This document shows positions 53,171 to 61,296 of a stretch of DNA of 64,000 nucleotides, in pieces. The notes beneath the pieces are model-generated. The model ran no database searches. It was not told where the DNA came from and saw only the letters and a program-made list of their open reading frames with translations. This DNA is from Thermoanaerobaculia bacterium (GTDB taxonomy: Bacteria; Acidobacteriota; Thermoanaerobaculia; Multivoradales; Multivoraceae). A program made the position numbers and the translations under genes. Positions within the stretch are counted from its first letter, which is position 1. Every line of letters starts with the position of its first letter. The DNA lies in contig JAJEBV010000048.1 in the NCBI GenBank assembly GCA_022822365.1, forward strand, positions 1 to 64,000, given 5' to 3'.

Positions 53171-54328
53171 TCACCAGGGGTTCTGCTTCTCGGCCTTGAC
53201 GTGGTCGGGCATCCTGTAGCTGAGGCCCTCCTCGTCGTACACGGAGATCTGGAGAAGCTGGGTGATGTTGTTGGCGCGGACTGTCTCGGCGCCGGACCAG
53301 CGCCGCAGCAGGCGCTGTCTGGCCCGGAACAGTGCGAGCGTGCCGACGTGCCAGGGTCGTTGCTTCGGGTACCCGAAGCCGTTGGCGAGTTTGTTGCCGA
53401 TGAGCGCTCGCGAAAGGCGGTACGCCAGGTTCACGATCTTCTTCTTTTCGGCCTCGTCGGTGATCTGCGCAACGGAAGGGATCGACTGGATCAGCGTGTT
53501 CGCCAGGTGTCGGGACTCCTCGCTCGGTGGCGGCTCGCAGAGGTAGGCCACTTCGTACACCTGCTCGGCCTCCTTGGCGGAGGAGTACAAGATGCTCTCC
53601 GGAATGCCCATGAGGTAGCCGGAGTAACGCCAGACGTCCATGACTCCCTTGCGTTCTTCCTCCGTGAAGTTCGCGCCCAGGAGCGTCGAGTAGTCGAGCA
53701 GGCGCTTCGAGAACACGGAGATCGCATAGCCCAAGTGCGCGGCGCTCAAGGGGGTGCCCCAGGCCTCGTGGTCCCAGTCCGGGGACTTCGCGAGCAGACT
53801 TCTCATACGCCCGTGCACGAAGCGGACACGGACGGACAGCTTCCAGCCCTCGCCGTTCCTGTAGAGGCCTCTGGGGAAGAAGATGTCCAGCAACTGGCGG
53901 TTGTTCTGCTTGAGGCGCCTGGTGGTGTAGTTCACCCTCCCCGTGATGCTGAAGGACTTGGCGATCAACGTCGAGAAGCCTTCGACCAGCACGCCGGTGA
54001 CGAACGCGCCCAGCATGAGATCCGCGTTCTTGTAGAACGTGCGGATTCCCGGCTCCAGGCCGTCCCAGTCCAGCCAGATCGGTTCTTCGAGGGTGTCGAA
54101 GAAGTCGCGGAGCACCTTGGGCGCGTTGCACAGAGTGTCGCCCTCCCACTCGATGATGGCACGAATGTAGCGGTGCAGATCCGCTGGCGGCAGATCGGAG
54201 AGTTCCTCCAGGACAGGGTCGAGTTCGGGGTCGCCGATGGTCGTGTGGCGGATGTAGTTGTCCACACCCTCCGGATCGGTCGTCCGAACCCGCGGATACG
54301 ACTCCGAGTACGCCGACGGCACTCTCAT
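53171..54328 (-). CDS. DUF2236/MpaB-like haem oxygenase family protein (copy 2)
   Basis: A 385-residue paralogue of the protein at 32595-33827. Matching blocks are TGVLVEGFSTLI, RRLKQNNRQLL, GWKLSVRVRFVHGRMR (with H172 as likely haem ligand), GTPLSAAHL and DVWRYSGYLMGIPESI. Weak Shine-Dalgarno (GGAG) before the ATG at 54328. It stands alone and converges on the RND gene. Substrate unknown; the family cleaves or oxidises isoprenoids in the studied cases. Confidence 0.77.
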   Translation of the reverse strand: MRVPSAYSESYPRVRTTDPEGVDNYIRHTTIGDPELDPVLEELSDLPPADLHRYIRAIIEWEGDTLCNAPKVLRDFFDTLEEPIWLDWDGLEPGIRTFYKNADLMLGAFVTGVLVEGFSTLIAKSFSITGRVNYTTRRLKQNNRQLLDIFFPRGLYRNGEGWKLSVRVRFVHGRMRSLLAKSPDWDHEAWGTPLSAAHLGYAISVFSKRLLDYSTLLGANFTEEERKGVMDVWRYSGYLMGIPESILYSSAKEAEQVYEVAYLCEPPPSEESRHLANTLIQSIPSVAQITDEAEKKKIVNLAYRLSRALIGNKLANGFGYPKQRPWHVGTLALFRARQRLLRRWSGAETVRANNITQLLQISVYDEEGLSYRMPDHVKAEKQNPW

Positions 54329-54719
54329 CGAGTCTCCGGCGCCCCTTTCGACCCGACGGGGGTCACAGCCTCGGGTTCGTTGCCATACACCAGCCGCACA
54401 CCTCTCGACACCTGTCCTCTTGCGAGTTCGACATGCTAACGGATGAGCAACTGGGTCAACAGCGAGCCGAACCGGCGATCCCTACCAACGGAAACGGGCC
54501 CGCAGCAGCACGCCGTGGTTCGGCAAACGGCTTCCCCGCTCCTCCCCGCCCGGCCTCGACCCTCAACCGCAGCCACTCCGCGAACTCGAAGTAACTGCTA
54601 CCCCGCTCATGCTACGCAAACCGCAGACAGCCGGCATCTCCCGTTTTGTAGGTCGAGAAAGGTCAAGGAAGGAGTTCACAACGAAGGCAGCCAACGGCAG
54701 TCGCCCAGGTCGCCGCGCC
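54329..54719. other. Gene-free gap between the DUF2236 and fabF-type genes
   Basis: About 390 bp without a supported gene. On the minus strand a short frame ends at 54482 with LLRARFRW before a stop; its alternating residues and terminal aromatic look like the last strand of an outer membrane barrel, and a shifted frame upstream reads YFEFAEW, also seen near receptor C-termini. No continuous frame joins them, so this is a decayed gene end at best, or chance. The left part must hold the promoter of the DUF2236 gene. Confidence 0.4.
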
Positions 54720-55961
54720 CTACTCTCCGGGGCCCAGCACCAGCACGCCGTTGCTGCCGCCAAAGCCGAAGCTGTTCTTCATCACGAAGGGCCGTTCGAG
54801 CGCCTCCGCATCGCCGCCCACCAGGCGCACCCGGCATTCCGGGTCGGGATTCTCGAGGTTCAGGTTCGCCGGCAACCGGCCCTGTGCGATGCCGACGAGC
54901 GCCGCGATCGACTCGATCGCGCCGGACGCGCCCAGGGTGTGGCCGAAGTAGGACTTGTTGGCGGAGACCGGCGCCCGTTCGGCCGCGTCGCCCAGTACCC
55001 TGCAGATCGACTCGCTCTCGCAGACGTCGTTGGCCAGCGTGGCGGTGCCGTGGGCGTTCACCGCGCCGAGGTCGGAAGGTCCGACGCCGGCCGACGCCAG
55101 GGCGGCCCGCATCGCCACCGCCTGGCCCTCGGCGCTGGGGCTGGTGATGTGACTGGCGTCCGACGACTCGCCGTAGCCGACGACCTCGCCCCGGATCCGG
55201 GCACCCCGGGCGCGTGCCCGCTCCCACGACTCGAACACCAGCATGCCGGCGCCCTCGCCGAGGACGCAGCCGTCGCGGCCGGCGTCGAACGGACGGCAGG
55301 CCCGCGCCGGATCGGGGTTCTTCGACATGACGCCCAGGTTGTTCCAGACGCCGTAGTAGAACGGGTCGAAGAAGCCGTCGGCGCCGCCGGTCAGAACGGT
55401 GTCGGCGTAGCCGTGGTGCACCATCCGGTACGCCGTCCCCATCGCGTTCGTCGCGGACGTGCAGGCCGAGATGACGACGTAGTTGGCGCCCGTCAGCCGG
55501 AAGTGGATCGAGATGCCGCCCGAGATCGCGTTGTCCATCACGCGCGGTACGCTGGTCGGCCGCAGGCCCCGCACGCCACGTTCCGCGAAGCGCTGCTGCA
55601 GCGTCGTGTTGCTCTCGGCCGCGCCGACCGCCGTACCCAGGATCACCGCCACCGGCTGGGGCTCGTACGGCGGAGCGCCGTCGATCAGGCCGGCGTCCTC
55701 GAGCGCCTGGGCGGCCGTCACGATGCCCAGATCGACCGCGCGGTCCGTCGGCCGGCGGCGCAGACGCTTGAGGCCGGCGGCGACGAAGTCCGGTTCGACT
55801 TCCCCGCCGATGCCGACCTTCATCTCCGACGTGTCGAGCGACTGGAGCTCGGCGATGCCGCCCCTGCCGGCGAACAGGCTGGCGCCGAAGGACTCGATGT
55901 CCGTGCCGATGGCGCAGGCGACGCCGAGGCCGGTGACCGCGACCCGGCGAGGCTCAGCCAT
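54720..55961 (-). CDS. fabF: Beta-ketoacyl-ACP synthase II-type (KAS II) enzyme
   Basis: A 413-residue condensing enzyme of the KAS I/II family. The catalytic triad is present: C167 in SACTSATNAMG, H304 in NAHGTATLAND, H341 in NKSYFGHTLGASG. It elongates acyl-ACP with malonyl-ACP. It overlaps the upstream fabG-type gene by 8 bp. The pair FabG-FabF without other fab genes is common in dedicated acyl or aryl-polyene-like loci; no dehydratase gene is present here. The ACP at 42092 could be its carrier. Confidence 0.88.
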   Translation of the reverse strand: MAEPRRVAVTGLGVACAIGTDIESFGASLFAGRGGIAELQSLDTSEMKVGIGGEVEPDFVAAGLKRLRRRPTDRAVDLGIVTAAQALEDAGLIDGAPPYEPQPVAVILGTAVGAAESNTTLQQRFAERGVRGLRPTSVPRVMDNAISGGISIHFRLTGANYVVISACTSATNAMGTAYRMVHHGYADTVLTGGADGFFDPFYYGVWNNLGVMSKNPDPARACRPFDAGRDGCVLGEGAGMLVFESWERARARGARIRGEVVGYGESSDASHITSPSAEGQAVAMRAALASAGVGPSDLGAVNAHGTATLANDVCESESICRVLGDAAERAPVSANKSYFGHTLGASGAIESIAALVGIAQGRLPANLNLENPDPECRVRLVGGDAEALERPFVMKNSFGFGGSNGVLVLGPGE

Positions 55962-56709
55962 ACATCGACAACCCGCCGTTGACGTGGATCACCTGGCCGG
56001 TGATGTACGACGACGCAGGCGAAAGCAGGAAAGTGACACAGGCGGCGACCTCGGCCGGCGTCCCCAGGCGCCCGAGCGGCACGGGCAGTCGCTGTCGCTG
56101 GTCTTCGGAGAGCTCGGTCGTCATGTCCGTTTCGATGAAGCCCGGCGACACCGCGTTGCAGCGGACGCCGAACCGGGCCGCCTCGAGGGCGAGGCTGCGG
56201 GTGAGACTCACCATGCCGGCTTTCGAGGCCGCGTAGTCCGCGCCCATCCAGCCGCCGGGACCGTGCGCGGCCAGTGACGCCATGTTGACGATGCTGCCGC
56301 TCCGCGCCTTGCGCATGACCTTGTAGGCGGCGCGTGACGCGGCGAACGTGGCCTCCAGGTTGACGCGCTGGGTCGCACGCCAGGACGCGAGGTCGAGGCC
56401 GCGGAAGGCGACCGGTCGACCGCCGCCGGCGTTGTTGACCAGGCCGTCGATCCGGCCGCAGCGTTCGACCACGTCGTCAACGAGCGTCGCCGCGTTCTCC
56501 GGGTCGTCGAAGTCCGCGGCAAACGGGAGAGCGTTCTCCGCGTCGATTTCGCCGCAGACAGCCTCGACCCGCGCGAATTCCCGCCCGTGGACGGCGACCG
56601 TCGCGCCGAGAGCGACGGCGGCCTCGGCCGCCGCACGGCCGATACCGCGGGTGGAACCGGTTATGAGGACGACGAGACCTTCAAGGGCGCCGGAGGGGGA
56701 GACAGTCAT
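55954..56709 (-). CDS. fabG: 3-oxoacyl-ACP reductase-like SDR
   Basis: A 251-residue classical SDR. Cofactor loop GSTRGIGR (T-G-x3-G-x-G, residues 18-25), NNAG at 92-95, catalytic S145, Y159 and K163, and the SPGFIETDM motif that follows them. It would reduce 3-ketoacyl-ACP made by the following gene product. The ATG at 56709 has minus-strand TACGAT 11 nt upstream. Translational coupling with fabF is indicated by the 8 bp overlap. Confidence 0.85.
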   Translation of the reverse strand: MTVSPSGALEGLVVLITGSTRGIGRAAAEAAVALGATVAVHGREFARVEAVCGEIDAENALPFAADFDDPENAATLVDDVVERCGRIDGLVNNAGGGRPVAFRGLDLASWRATQRVNLEATFAASRAAYKVMRKARSGSIVNMASLAAHGPGGWMGADYAASKAGMVSLTRSLALEAARFGVRCNAVSPGFIETDMTTELSEDQRQRLPVPLGRLGTPAEVAACVTFLLSPASSYITGQVIHVNGGLSMYG

Positions 56710-56720
56710 GGCCGGCCGCA

Positions 56721-56726
56721 ATCGTA
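56721..56726 (-). promoter_or_regulatory. Putative -10 element of the fabG-type gene
   Basis: Minus-strand TACGAT ends 11 nt before the ATG at 56709. It lies between the start codon and the long inverted repeat. Confidence 0.3.
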
Positions 56727-56744
56727 GCGCCGTCGGGGGCGGCC

Positions 56745-56925
56745 GCCCGTTCGGGTCAGGAGGGGGAGCGGCTGCCAGGATGACGTGCGCGCTTGAGAGG
56801 TGATGGGAGGGGGTGCGCGCACTCGGCTTCGCTCGCTCCGGTCGGTCGGCGGTTCCCGGGACGTCGGCGGCAGTCGCTCGCTCAGACGCACCTGGCAGCC
56901 GCCCCCCCTCCTGACCCGAACGGGC
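56745..56925. repeat. Long inverted repeat with 35 bp arms
   Basis: Arms at 56745-56779 and 56891-56925 are reverse complements with one mismatch; the left arm begins GCCCGTTCGGGTCAGG and ends GGCTGCCAGG. The 111 bp between them hold no gene. It fills most of the divergent gap between the fabG-type and sarcosine oxidase genes, just upstream of both putative promoters. The shape is that of a MITE or of a large cruciform/hairpin; no target duplication is recognised at its flanks. Confidence 0.75.
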
Positions 56926-56959
56926 TGGTCGGCGTTGCTGCTCACGTCCGGATCCGGCG

Positions 56960-56965
56960 TACCAT
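56960..56965 (+). promoter_or_regulatory. Putative -10 element of the sarcosine oxidase locus
   Basis: TACCAT ends 9 nt before the ATG at 56975; no Shine-Dalgarno. A TTGCTG about 19 bp upstream is a possible -35. Confidence 0.4.
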
Positions 56966-56974
56966 TCCTGCCGG

Positions 56975-59776
56975 ATGACGGCTCTTCTGGTGAACGGACA
57001 GCGAGTCGAGGCCCGGGCGGGCGACAGTCTGCTGATCGCCATGCTGCGGGCCGGGCTGCACCCGACCGGCGGCGGTTGCCTGTGCCTCGGCGGGGACTGC
57101 CCGAACTGCCTCGTGACGGTCGATGGCGTGGCCTACACGAGGAGTTGCCAGGTGAAGGCCGAGGCCGGCATGACAGTGACACGCGACCACGCCGGCGGCG
57201 AGCCGGCCCTGCTGTCGGACCAGGCGACGTGGGCCGAAAGCGCGGCGCCCGTGCGCCACATTCACTGCGACACGGTCGTCATCGGACAGGGCGAGTCGGG
57301 GCGCGAGGCCGCGCGGGAAGCGCGGGAGGCGGGTTTCGACGTGGTCACCCTCGACGCCAGGGACGGGCAGCACGTCACCGGGGTCTATCCCGGGCCGCTG
57401 GTCGTCGCGGCGGACGGCGGCGGGCGGGTGCTCCACGTCCACCCAAGGCGGGAGATCGTCGTCGCCACTGGCGCCGCGGAGATCCAGCCCGTCGTCTCCG
57501 GCAGCGATCTGGAAGGACTGGTCACGGCGCGCGCAGCAGCGGAGCTTGTCGCCGCCAGCATCGACCTGGGCCGCGCCGTCGCCGTCGGCGAGCCGCCCGG
57601 CGAGCTGCCGAGCGGCTCCCTCGCAGGGCACTTCCCACTCGGCCACGGCGGCTGGGAACTCGTCCGCTTCGAGGGCGCCGGCCGGGTCGAAGCGGTCGTC
57701 CTGCGAACACGCGGCGACGGCGAGGCCGCCGAAGAGCGGATCGAATGCGACACGGCCGTCCTCGGCCTTGGCCGCAATCCACGCAACGCACTGGCGCGGA
57801 TGGCCTCGGACCTGCCGGTGCGGGTCGTCGGCGGCGCCGCGACGGAACCGGAACTGCCGCCATGCCCCGGGGAGGGCACGGTGTGCCCGTGCAGCGGCGT
57901 CACCGTCGCCGACCTGGACGGCGTCTGGGAGCGCGGTTTCCACGAGATGGAGTTGCTCAAACGCGCGACGCTCGCCGGCACCGGCACCTGCCAGGGGGGC
58001 GTGTGCCTGCCCTACCTGCGGAGCTTCCTGCTGGAGCGAGGCGGCCGCCTTCAGCCCGCGTTCACCGCCCGGCCGCTCAACCGGCAACTGACCGTGCGGG
58101 AGCTGGCCGCCGGAGCGCACACCGCCGTGACCGCCCGCTCCCCGCTCCACGACGAGCACCTGCGGCTAGGCGCGCGGATGGATCGCGCCGGCGGATGGTG
58201 GCGGCCCTGGACCTACGGCCGGCAAGACGACGAGTACCGCTCCGTGCGCGAGCGCGTCTCGCTCGGCGACGTGAGTTCGCTCGGCAAGATGGCGATCTCC
58301 GGGCCGGACGCCGAGGCGTTCCTGGAGCGGATCGTCCCCACCCGGGTCGCGACGATCCGTCCCGGCCGCTGCCGCTATGTCCTCATGCTGGACGAACGGG
58401 CTCACCTGCTCGACGACGGCATGCTCTGCCGGGAGGCGGACCAGGACGCAGGCGACCGCTTCTTCCTGACCTCGACCTCCGGAGGGTCCGGCTTCTTCGA
58501 GTTGTGGATGCGCGACTGGGCCGAGGCCTTCGGTTGCGACGTCCGTATCCTGAACCAGACCGCCTCGCTGGCGGCGTTCAACGTCACCGGACCCCAGGCG
58601 GCCCGGTTGCTCGCCCGGGCCGGCGCCCTGGAACTGCCCGCGTTCGGCCGCCACCGGCGAGTGCGCGTCGCCGGCGTCGAATGCCGGATCGTTCGCCTGA
58701 GCTTCACCGGCGAGCTCTCCTACGAGCTCCACCATCCAGCCGCTGACGCCCGCAAGCTGTGGCGGCGGCTGCTCGAGGCGGGCGCCGCGTTCGGCGTCCA
58801 ACCACACGGACTCGAAGCCCTGCTCCGCCTGCGGCTCGAGAAGGGCCACATCGTCATCGGCCAGGACACGGACTACGACTCGACCCCGCGCCGGCTCGCC
58901 CACGAGTGGGCGGTCAGCCTGGACAAGGGCGACTTCGTCGGCCGTCGGGCCATCGTGCGGACGAACAAACAACCGCTCGACAAGCGGCTCGTCATGCTCC
59001 GGACCGACGATCCGCCGCCGGGAAGCGTCGAAGCTCCGTCCGCCGAAGGCGCGGCCATCCACGACGGAGACCGCTATGCCGGCTACGTGACGTCGGACAC
59101 GGGCACGGCAGCCGGCGGCGGCGCGACGATGCTCGGCTGGCTCTACCTGGACGCGGAGGGCCGCCTGCCCCGCGAGGTCACGGTCGATGGCCGCCCGGCC
59201 CGCCGGGTCGACGGCCCGACGTACGACCCGCAGGGAGAGCGGGCTCGGGCAGCGGTCGACGTCGCGAGCGAATCGCCGGAGAACGTCCGTGAGTTCCCGG
59301 TTACCCGCCTGGAGGCAACCGACGTCGCCGCCGGTGCCCCAGCCGAGCGGCCGCGGCTCCGCCGGCTCGAAGCGACCCGCGTGTCGGCCACGCCCGGGGC
59401 CCTCGACGCGCTGGTTGCTGATCCACTCTGGCCGGCCACCGCCCTCGCCTTCCGCACCGCTCCCGACGAACTCCTGGTGACGGCGACGCCGGACTTCGAG
59501 GTCGCCGGCGACCCGCACGCGATCGTCGAGCGCGAGACCGCGTTCAGCTACGTCTGGCTCGATGGAACCACGGCCGAGCGGTTCCTGGACCGCGAGTGCG
59601 AGTGGCGTCGGCCCAGCGCGAGGCCGGCCCTCGCCCAGGGCGAGGTCGCCGGCATTCCGGCCAAGCTCTGGTTCGAGGCCGGGAGGACCCTGATCCTCAC
59701 ACCGGCCCCCTTCGCGGCCGCCTTCGAGCGCCGCCTGACCGCCTCCCTCGCAGAGGTCGACGGGGACGCCGAATGA
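56975..59776 (+). CDS. soxA: Compact sarcosine oxidase alpha subunit, apparently fused to a gamma-like domain
   Basis: A 933-residue protein. Order of domains: 2Fe-2S ferredoxin-like (C37-x4-C42-x2-C45-x12-C58), FAD/NAD domain (VVIGQGESGREAAR at 101-114), a BFD-like 2Fe-2S site (CPCSG...TCQGGVC, about 308-348), a GcvT folate domain (about 390-775) and a C-terminal part (about 790-933, RLEATRVSATPGALDAL; ETAFSYVWLDG) resembling the gamma subunit SoxG. The nucleotide-binding part is much shorter than in ordinary SoxA and its second GxGxxG is not visible. With SoxB and SoxD, it would oxidise sarcosine or a related N-methyl compound and load folate with C1. Gamma fusion is inference. Confidence 0.78.
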   Translation: MTALLVNGQRVEARAGDSLLIAMLRAGLHPTGGGCLCLGGDCPNCLVTVDGVAYTRSCQVKAEAGMTVTRDHAGGEPALLSDQATWAESAAPVRHIHCDTVVIGQGESGREAAREAREAGFDVVTLDARDGQHVTGVYPGPLVVAADGGGRVLHVHPRREIVVATGAAEIQPVVSGSDLEGLVTARAAAELVAASIDLGRAVAVGEPPGELPSGSLAGHFPLGHGGWELVRFEGAGRVEAVVLRTRGDGEAAEERIECDTAVLGLGRNPRNALARMASDLPVRVVGGAATEPELPPCPGEGTVCPCSGVTVADLDGVWERGFHEMELLKRATLAGTGTCQGGVCLPYLRSFLLERGGRLQPAFTARPLNRQLTVRELAAGAHTAVTARSPLHDEHLRLGARMDRAGGWWRPWTYGRQDDEYRSVRERVSLGDVSSLGKMAISGPDAEAFLERIVPTRVATIRPGRCRYVLMLDERAHLLDDGMLCREADQDAGDRFFLTSTSGGSGFFELWMRDWAEAFGCDVRILNQTASLAAFNVTGPQAARLLARAGALELPAFGRHRRVRVAGVECRIVRLSFTGELSYELHHPAADARKLWRRLLEAGAAFGVQPHGLEALLRLRLEKGHIVIGQDTDYDSTPRRLAHEWAVSLDKGDFVGRRAIVRTNKQPLDKRLVMLRTDDPPPGSVEAPSAEGAAIHDGDRYAGYVTSDTGTAAGGGATMLGWLYLDAEGRLPREVTVDGRPARRVDGPTYDPQGERARAAVDVASESPENVREFPVTRLEATDVAAGAPAERPRLRRLEATRVSATPGALDALVADPLWPATALAFRTAPDELLVTATPDFEVAGDPHAIVERETAFSYVWLDGTTAERFLDRECEWRRPSARPALAQGEVAGIPAKLWFEAGRTLILTPAPFAAAFERRLTASLAEVDGDAE

Positions 59777-60981
59777 ACGAGTTCACGGAACGCCAGATGA
59801 AGCTGACGTGGCGGGCGCCGAAGGAGAGCTACGACGTCGTCATCGTCGGCGCCGGCGGCCATGGCCTCGCCACCGCCTACTACCTGGCGACCCGCCACGG
59901 CATCACGAACGTCGGCGTGTTCGAGCGCGGCTATATCGGCGGCGGCAACTCGGGCCGGAACACGACGATCATCCGCGCCAACTACGGCATCCCGGCCGCC
60001 GTCCGCTTCTACCAGCGCAGCGTCGACCTCTACCGGGGCCTGGAAGAGGAAACCGACCGCTGGCTCATGCACCAGCAGAAGGGGATCCTGTGGATGGCGC
60101 ACTCCGAGGCGGCAGTGCGGGCCGAACGGATGCGAGCGAAGCTGAACACCGAGTTCGGCGCCGAGACCGAGTTCGTCGGGCCGCGGCAGGTCGAGGAACT
60201 CTGCCCGCAGCTCGACATGTCCGGCGGCGGCCGCTGGCCGGTCCTGGGCGCTTCCTACCATCCGCAGGGCGCCACCGCCCGCCACGACCGCGTGGTCTGG
60301 GCACTCGCCGAGGGCGCGATGGAGCGCGGCGCCCACGTCCACCAGAACACGCCGGTGGAGGGCCTGATCCTCGACGGCAAGCGGGTCGCCGGCGTGCGAA
60401 CAGCGGCCGGTAACGTTGCCGCGGGCGTCGTCGTCTCGGCCGTCGGCGGCCACGTCAGCCGCCTCGCGGCGATGGCGGGCCTCCGCCTGCCGATCCGCAC
60501 GCACCGCCTGCAGGCGTTCGTCACGAACCACTACCGGCAGCAGTTCGGGCCCATCGTCGCCTCCTCGGAGCTTTTCTTCTACGCCTCGCAGACGGCCCGC
60601 GGCGAGATGCTCCTGGGCGCCGAGATCGACCCGCAGCCGAGCTTCTCCTACCGCTCCAGCCACGATTTCGTGCAGCACGTCTGCCGGCGGGCCCTGTGCC
60701 TCCTGCCCTTCATGTCGGACCTCCGGGTACTGCGGCAGTGGACCGGCGTCTGCGACATGAGCCCCGACTACTCGCCGATCATGGGCCGCACGGGCGTGCC
60801 GGGCTTCTTCATCACGACCGGCTGGGGCACCTGGGGCTTCAAGGCGATCCCGGCCGGCGGCGAGCAGATAGCCGAACTCATCGCGACCGGCGAGACTCCG
60901 GAACTGATCGCGCCGTTCGGGCTCGATCGCTTCGCCCGCGATCGCACGATGGCCGACCGCGGGTCGGCGGGGACGCACTAG
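59773..60981 (+). CDS. soxB: Sarcosine oxidase beta subunit-like FAD oxidoreductase
   Basis: A 402-residue DAO-type flavoprotein. FAD site YDVVIVGAGGHGLATAYYL, then the RGYIGGGNSGRNTTIIRANY segment, typical of SoxB, and the C-terminal GFFITTGWGTWGFKAIPAGG. In heterotetrameric sarcosine oxidase this subunit holds the oxidising FAD and the covalent FMN. It overlaps soxA by 4 bp (ATGA) and is followed 2 bp later by soxD. Confidence 0.87.
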   Translation: MNEFTERQMKLTWRAPKESYDVVIVGAGGHGLATAYYLATRHGITNVGVFERGYIGGGNSGRNTTIIRANYGIPAAVRFYQRSVDLYRGLEEETDRWLMHQQKGILWMAHSEAAVRAERMRAKLNTEFGAETEFVGPRQVEELCPQLDMSGGGRWPVLGASYHPQGATARHDRVVWALAEGAMERGAHVHQNTPVEGLILDGKRVAGVRTAAGNVAAGVVVSAVGGHVSRLAAMAGLRLPIRTHRLQAFVTNHYRQQFGPIVASSELFFYASQTARGEMLLGAEIDPQPSFSYRSSHDFVQHVCRRALCLLPFMSDLRVLRQWTGVCDMSPDYSPIMGRTGVPGFFITTGWGTWGFKAIPAGGEQIAELIATGETPELIAPFGLDRFARDRTMADRGSAGTH

Positions 60982-60983
60982 CG

Positions 60984-61232
60984 ATGAGCCTGCGCATTCC
61001 CTGCCCCTGTTGCGGCGACCGCTCGGTCCACGAGTTCGTCCACGGCGAGATCCGGCGGGTACCGGACCACCTGACCGACCCGGACGAGCGCGACCTCGAC
61101 TTCGCCTTTCACCACGACAACGAGGAAGGCGTCGTCACCGAACGCTGGTTCCACGCCCAGGGCTGCCGGCGCTGGTTCGAGATCCGGCGCGATACGAGGA
61201 CCGACCGGATCATCGAAGCTGCCGAATCCTGA
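60984..61232 (+). CDS. soxD: Sarcosine oxidase delta subunit
   Basis: An 82-residue zinc-binding subunit. IPCPCCGDRSVHEFVHG supplies Cys and His ligands, and the later W-F-H-A-Q-G-C segment completes the set, as in SoxD. It starts 2 bp after soxB, in the same operon. Its presence confirms the heterotetrameric-type (not monomeric) oxidase. Confidence 0.85.
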   Translation: MSLRIPCPCCGDRSVHEFVHGEIRRVPDHLTDPDERDLDFAFHHDNEEGVVTERWFHAQGCRRWFEIRRDTRTDRIIEAAES

Positions 61233-61258
61233 CCGACCAGCCAGTTTCCGGCTACAAT
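61229..61258 (+). promoter_or_regulatory. Putative sigma70-like promoter for the secreted-protein gene
   Basis: CTGACC (61229-61234) and TACAAT (61253-61258) with an 18 bp spacer. A 38 nt leader with Shine-Dalgarno CCGGAGG then leads to the ATG at 61297. Confidence 0.45.
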
Positions 61259-61296
61259 CCGGAACACCGTCCGCAACCAGAACCCGGAGGCCGCAC

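Noticed and set aside
54482..54640. Decayed end of an outer membrane barrel gene (LLRARFRW before a stop on the minus strand)
   Set aside because: Only two short pieces in different frames look barrel-like. Too weak to call a pseudogene.
54443..54720. A possible plus-strand small protein upstream of and overlapping the fabF-type gene
   Set aside because: Runs antisense through the catalytic part of the KAS gene and is Arg/Pro/Ser-rich; no motif.
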